This document shows, piece by piece, positions 6,194 to 10,692 of a stretch of DNA of 10,692 nucleotides. The notes below the pieces were generated by a model that had not been told where the DNA came from, ran no database searches, and saw only the letters and a list, made by a program, of their open reading frames with translations. The translations under genes were made by a program, and so were the position numbers. The stretch is from a bacterium. GTDB lineage: Bacteria; Blakebacterota; Blakebacteria; Blakebacterales; Blakebacteraceae. The stretch spans positions 1 to 10,692 of the forward strand of contig JALGVQ010000093.1 in the NCBI GenBank assembly GCA_025774615.1. The letters run 5' to 3'. How positions within the stretch are numbered: the stretch's first letter is position 1; the number at the start of each line of letters is the position of its first letter.

Positions 6194-8203
6194 TCATCTG
6201 ATGACATCATCATTCCTGAACGATTTCCACACCTGCTCGAACCAGAGGTCCTCCCGTGGTATCGGTCTGACATCGATCCACTCTTTCACCACCCCACCAT
6301 CAGGATCACACGACACTTCCAGGATATGGGTGTCCACCCACGAGCCCTCTTCCTCGAGAGTGAACCGCCACTCATCCTCCAGCCCTTCACACGGGATCTC
6401 GCCGGCGGGATCGAGCACCAGGAACGACCCCCGGCTTCTGCCTCCCCGGGAGAGATATTCGGCGATCGCCTCCAGATAGAGCGCATGGGTGAAACCGAGA
6501 TCGAGGTTTCTGAAGGCCTCAGGCAACTCGGACTCTGATCCGACGCGAAGCTTCTCCTGCATGGCATGAAAAAGATGCCAGGCCTCATCCACTGCCTCAC
6601 CGATCAGTTCGGGATCCCTCACATGAGACCCGACTCTGGACATCCTCTGCCGGATATCCCTGCCGACAGCCTCTACGCTGAGGGCGTCCTCCCCGGCAGA
6701 CCCGGTGAAACAGGCCACCGTCGCGAGGAGTTCGCTGAGTCGAGGACCCGCGGAGGCGAGGAAAGCATCCTCGGTCCGGGGCTCTCCGGTATAGCGGCGG
6801 CTGATATACTGCGCCGACCGGAGCGCACCTACCTGACCGGCGTTCAGCGCCGATCCGCCCGGCCTCCTGACCCCGTGACTGCCATTGATCTCGCCCACCG
6901 GGAAGAGGTGCCGCACGTTCGACTCCCACCAGAGATTGCCGGCCAGTCCGCCATTGTTATGCTGGGCGCAGACAGCGATCTCGAGCGGTTCGGCGGCTAT
7001 ATCGATCCCGTTGTCGAGGTAGAGCTGGATCGCCGGCTGGTTCATCTTCCTGAGACGATCGATCGGTGTCTCCTGAACAGCCCCTGAACGCTCAAGGTAC
7101 TCCTTTGCCTCAGGCGCGAGTGCCTGAAGATCGAACTCCCCGAAACCGGGGGAGCCGGAAGGGTTCCGGGTAAAATCGAGAAACACCCGACGCCCCTGTG
7201 CAACCCGTTCCCGGTACACCAGCAGATCGATCAGGGAAGAGCCGTGGTCCCTGATCTTCCGGGGATCGAACGGCCACTGATATCCCTTCAGAAACACGGC
7301 GGTGGCCAGTGAACCCATGTCGGGAAAGAAGTCGTTGAGGAACTCCCGCTCATCCCCACCCTCATTGTCGGTTGAGAAATAGCGGGGGATCACCTGCTGG
7401 TACGATCCCGAGAGATTCCAGCGGAAGGAGATGGATGCCAGCCCGAACTGGGACTCGGTCAGATTCTGCGCGATCGCTCCCGTCTCCAGGGCGATCCCGG
7501 TGCTGCCGATCTGTCCCTCGGGGTAGACACTCGTTTCGTACATCCCGCCGGGTCCACCGGTCCCGATGATGACATTGATGGCGTTGAAGAGAACGAAGGG
7601 AGGTTCTCCCGCTTCGAGGGCCCTCCTGTCAAGCGCGAGCGCTCCCGTCACCCGCCGGTCATCCCCGTCAGGTTCGGTGAAGAGCGCGATGACCTGCTGG
7701 GAATCGAACACTTCGAGACCCCGCTTCTTAACCGCCGCGGCGAGGGCGGAGAACATCATCCGGGAAGTTCTCGGACCTGCCGAGGTCGCCCTTCCCCGCT
7801 GGTCGTGGTCGGTCCGGTAGCCGATGAAGGCTCCATGAGGGTCGTGGGGAAAGGGTACTCCCAGGTTCACCAGGTTGAGGAAGGCGCGTACCGAGTTCTG
7901 TGCCTCGCAGAGCGCGATATCGCCATGCATCGAGCCACCGTTGAAGAGATCTTCGGCCATCAGAAGAGGCGAATCGGCTACCTCACCCGCCAGGGAAAGT
8001 TTGTAGTAGGTCTGCTTGTCGGAGCCGGCGTTGTTCGAAGTGCCTCCTCCCCACTCCTCGGTGACGATGGCGACATCCTCCTGGCCGAGATCATGAAGAT
8101 TGAGGGCCGCGCTCAGGGAAGCTGCGCCGCTGCCGATCACCAGGGTATTCACCGAGATGAGTCTGAACCTGGTTCCTTCATAGGTAATAGCGGTCTCCCT
8201 CAC
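6194..8203 (-). CDS. FAD-binding oxidoreductase, fumarate reductase/succinate dehydrogenase flavoprotein-like
   Basis: This 669-residue protein starts with GTG inside the stop of the preceding gene (GTGA overlap), with an AGGAG sequence just upstream. Residues 19-40 form the dinucleotide-binding fold, with GSGAAS at 24-29. WGGGTSNNAGSDKQ (51-64) and IIGTGGPGGMYETS (212-225) match the FAD-contacting segments of the FrdA/SdhA/L-aspartate oxidase family. HNNGG (415-419), FPVGEINGSHGVRRPGG (434-450) and SALNAGQVGA correspond to the family's HxxGG, GE...HG.R.GG and cofactor-closing segments. The C-terminal part has the helical stretch with YLSRGGRSRGSF (583-594), comparable to the SdhA helical domain. 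There is no Tat or Sec signal and no haem or covalent-FMN domain, so it is likely cytoplasmic and needs a separate redox partner. The adjacent Fe-S-type OYE homologue is a candidate. Family members catalyse C-C dehydrogenation or C=C reduction; the substrate here is unknown. The SDR start overlaps or follows its stop. Confidence 0.87.
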   Translation of the reverse strand: MRETAITYEGTRFRLISVNTLVIGSGAASLSAALNLHDLGQEDVAIVTEEWGGGTSNNAGSDKQTYYKLSLAGEVADSPLLMAEDLFNGGSMHGDIALCEAQNSVRAFLNLVNLGVPFPHDPHGAFIGYRTDHDQRGRATSAGPRTSRMMFSALAAAVKKRGLEVFDSQQVIALFTEPDGDDRRVTGALALDRRALEAGEPPFVLFNAINVIIGTGGPGGMYETSVYPEGQIGSTGIALETGAIAQNLTESQFGLASISFRWNLSGSYQQVIPRYFSTDNEGGDEREFLNDFFPDMGSLATAVFLKGYQWPFDPRKIRDHGSSLIDLLVYRERVAQGRRVFLDFTRNPSGSPGFGEFDLQALAPEAKEYLERSGAVQETPIDRLRKMNQPAIQLYLDNGIDIAAEPLEIAVCAQHNNGGLAGNLWWESNVRHLFPVGEINGSHGVRRPGGSALNAGQVGALRSAQYISRRYTGEPRTEDAFLASAGPRLSELLATVACFTGSAGEDALSVEAVGRDIRQRMSRVGSHVRDPELIGEAVDEAWHLFHAMQEKLRVGSESELPEAFRNLDLGFTHALYLEAIAEYLSRGGRSRGSFLVLDPAGEIPCEGLEDEWRFTLEEEGSWVDTHILEVSCDPDGGVVKEWIDVRPIPREDLWFEQVWKSFRNDDVIR

Positions 8204-9549
8204 CCTCTCTCCTTCCTGCGACTGGCATGCAGTTCACGGTATTCCTTACCATATATCTCCCGATCGCGCACGATACATCCGCCGGGACGACCGTTCCGGA
8301 TCAGCTCGGAGCAGCCGGAACAGGCGATACAGACCCTGGCGGGATCGAGTCTGCCATCCTCCATGAGGTCCCGCGGCGCTTCCGGATAAGCGAAGGCACC
8401 CCGCCCGACCCCAACGATCGAAACATCTCCGGCAGCGATGACGGCTGCCGCTACCTGAGGATAGAACTGGCGCAGCCACGAGTACCCGGTACCCACCACC
8501 GGCAGGTCCGGCACCTCCTTCTGGACTCCGGCGGTCATTCGGATGAGACGGTGCACACCGGTCAGCGGGTGCTCAGGTGGTTCCCGGTCCCCGGACACGG
8601 GACGGTTGTAGGGTCGGCCGGTCCAGGGATTGAACGACGGGACGCCCGAGGTCGCGTTCAACAGGACACAACCCCGATCGATGAGTTCCCCGGTCACCAG
8701 AAGCGGTTCGGTCAGATCAGAATCGATCGATCCATCCTTCGGGACACCGAAACCGTGCGGCCAGGCGATCCCGTCGAAGAGGCTCAAGCGCACAGCCACC
8801 GGCAGGCCGGGGCATTCCGCGCCGATCCGATCCACCAGCTCCATCAGAAAGCGTGACCGGGCCGTCAGATCCTCCCCCCCGAACAGACTCTCCTCCCTGG
8901 CGCCGGCCCCCAGGAGTTCATGGACCAGATAGCCATGACAGGCCTTGATATCCACGGCATCGAATCCGGCCATATGGGCCAGTCGGGCGGCCTCCACGAA
9001 GTGATCCTGGAGTCCGCGCAGATAGTCGTCATCGAGGAGAGTGACCCCCTCGAACCGGTGATCGATATCGGGATTGGCAGCCGCAACCTGGGGCCGGGGT
9101 ACTCCCTCCGGTCGGCTGAATCGGCCGGAATGGGTGAGCTGGAGTACCAGGAACGGTCGGTGGGACGCTCCGAAAGCTCCATCTGCTGCGGCCCGGGTCT
9201 CTTCGACCAGCCGGCTGAACCGGTCGAACGTTCCCTGATGGAGATAGAGCTGTCGTGGATTTGAACGGCCCTCCGGAACGACACTCGCGGCCTCGAACCA
9301 GATGAGACCACTGCCACCCACAGCGAACCGTTGATAGCGCCGGAAGGCGAGGTCGCCGGGCGCGCCGTCAGGTTCTGAGTCGAATCCCTCCATCGGGTGG
9401 ATCGCCAGCCGGTTGGGGATCACCTGTTCCCCGATCGGGAGTGGCTCGAGCAGAGGTTCGATCGATTCCCGGTACGGAAGGTAGAGCCCCAGGCGACCGG
9501 CCTCAGCGAGCAACTCCTCTCCGCTTCTGAAATGGCTCATTCCCATCAT
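8200..9549 (-). CDS. NADH:flavin oxidoreductase, Old Yellow Enzyme family, with C-terminal Fe-S-type cysteine motif
   Basis: The protein (449 residues from the chosen start) is an FMN-binding TIM barrel of the OYE / 2,4-dienoyl-CoA reductase / trimethylamine dehydrogenase group, which typically reduces activated C=C bonds or dehydrogenates amines. Visible landmarks are IPNRLAIHPMEG near residues 44-55, LQLTHSGRFSRPEG near 136-149, the active-site stretch DIKACHGYLVHELL near 200-213, and VGTGYS followed by VSIVGVGRGAFAYPE near 376-390, the FMN phosphate region. Cys407, Cys410, Cys413 and Cys425 form CxxCxxCx11C, close to the 4Fe-4S motif of trimethylamine dehydrogenase and dienoyl-CoA reductase. 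The protein ends about 24 residues later, so the FAD/NAD(P) domains of those long enzymes are missing. The position of the OYE substrate-binding His holds Lys202, followed by His205 and Tyr207. It lies between a sugar isomerase-like gene and an FAD-binding oxidoreductase and overlaps the latter by four bases. Substrate unknown. Confidence 0.88.
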   Translation of the reverse strand: MMGMSHFRSGEELLAEAGRLGLYLPYRESIEPLLEPLPIGEQVIPNRLAIHPMEGFDSEPDGAPGDLAFRRYQRFAVGGSGLIWFEAASVVPEGRSNPRQLYLHQGTFDRFSRLVEETRAAADGAFGASHRPFLVLQLTHSGRFSRPEGVPRPQVAAANPDIDHRFEGVTLLDDDYLRGLQDHFVEAARLAHMAGFDAVDIKACHGYLVHELLGAGAREESLFGGEDLTARSRFLMELVDRIGAECPGLPVAVRLSLFDGIAWPHGFGVPKDGSIDSDLTEPLLVTGELIDRGCVLLNATSGVPSFNPWTGRPYNRPVSGDREPPEHPLTGVHRLIRMTAGVQKEVPDLPVVGTGYSWLRQFYPQVAAAVIAAGDVSIVGVGRGAFAYPEAPRDLMEDGRLDPARVCIACSGCSELIRNGRPGGCIVRDREIYGKEYRELHASRRKERG

Positions 9550-9553
9550 CTCG

Positions 9554-10558
9554 TCACCCCTCCAACCCGTTTGAACGATGGAGGATATCCCGGAGTGAGG
9601 TGATGTCCCGGATGAGCCTTTCCTCACACACATCCGGCCAGGACTCTCTAAGCGTCTTCACGCACGCTCCCTCCCCGATCCTCCGATCGGTCACATCGGC
9701 CATCTCCATCAGAAGCCCGTATTCCTCCCCGGTGAGATCGGGAAATTCCGCAAGGAAGCGGCTCTCTCCCACCGGCAGCAGGAATTCCCCGCCGTGATCC
9801 TCGATCGAGAGATTGATCGGGTGCTCGAGCGATGCGAGCATTACCGCGATGGTGGTCAGATCGATGATCCCGTCCCCTACCGCTGTCGGCCAGGTGATCA
9901 GGCCATCATCGGTCAGCTGCAGGGCTCCGTCCTTGATATGGGTGGAGGTCACCCACGGCAGTATCCGGCCGGTACCGCTGACCGGATCCTCCAGCATGGT
10001 GAGAAGGTTCATGGTATCGAGGCAGATACCGAGCCACTCTCCCGGCTCCGCCTCGCACATATCGAAGAGACGGTACAGTTCGAAGGTGGTGAACTCGAAA
10101 TGGAGTTCGATACTCAGGATCACCCCGTGATCCCGGAGCATCGACCGCTGCACCTTCAGCGCCTCTGATGTCTCCCGGAGGAGGGTCTCGGTCGCGGGAT
10201 TTGCGGGATCCCAGCGCATCAGCCCTCCCGAGCAGGAACGGATCACCCTGGTGTCGAGGATTGCGGCTTCTTCGGCCGCTCTCCGGTTCACATCGAAGAT
10301 ATCTTCCTCTACCCAGCTCTCCATATCCCGCGGGATGTGTCGGGCACCGCCCCACTCGATATACATCCCTTCTCCCTGCGCATACTCTCTCATCTCTTCG
10401 AGATATTCGCGGTCGATCTTCGGTTGGAATTCAGGTTCGATCCCGGAAAACTGCACACCATCAGCTCCGTGCGCTTGAGCCCATTCGAGCAGGGCCAGCG
10501 GCTCAAGGCCGAGCGGGATCGGTCCGTAACTGTCTATACCGACCTGGAGTCGACCCAT
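9554..10558 (-). CDS. Sugar phosphate isomerase/epimerase-like TIM-barrel protein
   Basis: This 334-residue protein resembles the xylose-isomerase-like TIM-barrel superfamily (AP endonuclease 2 family), whose members isomerise or epimerise sugars, keto-sugars and related polyols using a divalent metal. The N-terminus (MGRLQVGIDSYG) is the typical first barrel strand. Likely metal ligands fall at the ends of successive strands: Glu151 in SIELHFEF, Asp181 in GICLDTMN, His207 in STHIKDG and Glu253 in LSIEDHGGE. A GDG motif near residues 228-230 is common in the family. No signal peptide is seen, so it should be cytoplasmic. Its stop lies four bases before the next gene, so the two are probably translated together. 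The substrate cannot be read from sequence; related families include 3-keto-sugar hydratases/epimerases, inosose-handling enzymes and hydroxypyruvate isomerase. The family call is firm and the specific function is open. Confidence 0.85.
   Translation of the reverse strand: MGRLQVGIDSYGPIPLGLEPLALLEWAQAHGADGVQFSGIEPEFQPKIDREYLEEMREYAQGEGMYIEWGGARHIPRDMESWVEEDIFDVNRRAAEEAAILDTRVIRSCSGGLMRWDPANPATETLLRETSEALKVQRSMLRDHGVILSIELHFEFTTFELYRLFDMCEAEPGEWLGICLDTMNLLTMLEDPVSGTGRILPWVTSTHIKDGALQLTDDGLITWPTAVGDGIIDLTTIAVMLASLEHPINLSIEDHGGEFLLPVGESRFLAEFPDLTGEEYGLLMEMADVTDRRIGEGACVKTLRESWPDVCEERLIRDITSLRDILHRSNGLEG
9557..9563 (-). promoter_or_regulatory. Shine-Dalgarno site for the OYE-family gene
   Basis: The minus strand reads GGAGGGG immediately upstream of, and abutting, the TGA of the preceding gene, seven bases before the ATG at 9549-9547. 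It supports this start over the in-frame ATG at 9633, which would lie deep inside the upstream gene. A second ATG directly follows (9546) and cannot be excluded. Confidence 0.65.
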
Positions 10559-10567
10559 CCGCCCATT

Positions 10568-10573
10568 CCTCCT
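10568..10573 (-). promoter_or_regulatory. Strong Shine-Dalgarno site that sets the start of the TIM-barrel gene
   Basis: The minus strand reads a perfect AGGAGG nine bases before the ATG at 10558-10556. It makes this ATG far more likely than the longer in-frame option at 10621, whose 21 extra residues are rich in Arg, Gly and Ser and do not look like part of the fold. Confidence 0.75.
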
Positions 10574-10625
10574 GCAGGTTCCGGCCGACTCTTCTCCCGG
10601 TCTCGCACTATGATCCATCAATCAC

Positions 10626-10692
10626 TCAGCGCTTCTCCCCTTTGAAGAGCCAGACGAAGCCGTGATAGCTCTGCTCCGGGTACTTCTCCCAG
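10626..10692 (-). CDS. C-terminal end of an unidentified upstream gene (partial)
   Basis: Reading leftward from the right edge, the frame whose stop is TGA at 10628-10626 gives 21 residues ending in YHGFVWLFKGEKR. This has the aromatic and charged mix of a real protein end, while the other two frames give low-complexity Arg/Ser-rich or less protein-like peptides. The rest of the gene lies outside the window, so no family can be assigned. It is followed by a 67-base gap before the next start and is on the same strand, so it may be the preceding member of the same operon. This is a frame choice made on composition only. Confidence 0.5.
   Translation of the reverse strand, partial: WEKYPEQSYHGFVWLFKGEKR

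Noticed and set aside
5395-6201. Long plus-strand open frame (268 codons) opposite the SDR gene
   Set aside because: It lies antisense to a gene with a complete set of SDR motifs. Its product is Ser/Arg/Pro-rich with no recognisable domain, as expected from GC-rich codon structure read on the opposite strand.
9550-9633. Longer OYE start at 9633 (28 extra residues)
   Set aside because: It would overlap the upstream gene by 80 bases and encode a Ser/Gly-rich leader. The ATG at 9549 has a good Shine-Dalgarno site and the expected spacing after the upstream stop.
10559-10625. Possible promoter in the 67-base gap before the TIM-barrel gene
   Set aside because: No convincing -35/-10 pair is visible; only the Shine-Dalgarno site stands out. 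A promoter cannot be excluded but is not supported.
1-10692. CRISPR arrays, tRNA/rRNA genes, insertion sequences, phage or toxin-antitoxin genes
   Set aside because: No regularly spaced repeats, cloverleaf-type sequences, transposase motifs or terminal inverted repeats were seen. The window is filled by metabolic genes on one strand.

Overview
The window is one strand of metabolic genes from a GC-rich bacterium. Every supported gene lies on the minus strand, so transcription runs from the right edge to the left. Lineage cannot be fixed from sequence alone. The mix of families (an iron-sulfur Old Yellow Enzyme homologue, a fumarate-reductase-type flavoprotein, sugar-phosphate-isomerase-like proteins and an Entner-Doudoroff fusion protein) would fit an anaerobic or facultative carbohydrate fermenter, for example a free-living spirochaete or a similar phylum. 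This is a weak inference.

Layout in transcription order: (1) the last 21 codons of an unidentified gene at the right edge; (2) a sugar phosphate isomerase/epimerase-like TIM barrel; (3) an NADH:flavin oxidoreductase/OYE-family enzyme with a C-terminal four-cysteine cluster; (4) an FAD-binding oxidoreductase of the fumarate reductase/succinate dehydrogenase flavoprotein type; (5) a short-chain dehydrogenase; (6) a fusion of a KDPG aldolase to a PfkB-type KDG kinase; (7) a large six-hairpin glycosidase-like protein; (8) the N-terminal 485 residues of a GH38 alpha-mannosidase that runs off the left edge. The GH38 gene is incomplete in the window, but its reading frame is open all the way to base 1 and carries all the expected zinc and nucleophile residues.

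The genes are packed tightly. Several junctions overlap by 1-4 bases or are separated by 4-23 bases. The only larger gaps are 77 bases before the glycosidase pair, which holds a 10-bp inverted repeat, and 67 bases before the TIM-barrel gene. No promoter, Rho-independent terminator, tRNA, rRNA, mobile element or CRISPR array was recognised, and no gene-free stretch exceeds 300 bases.

Working model (inference): two cytoplasmic glycosidases without signal peptides trim an imported oligosaccharide or glycoside. Four redox/isomerase enzymes process the released sugar or its aglycone. The aldolase-kinase fusion takes a 2-keto-3-deoxy sugar acid to pyruvate and glyceraldehyde 3-phosphate. No sugar-acid dehydratase is visible to feed that last step, and a cluster joining an enoate-reductase-like enzyme and a fumarate-reductase-like enzyme to alpha-mannosidase genes does not match a pathway I know. 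That makes the four-gene redox block the most interesting part of the window.
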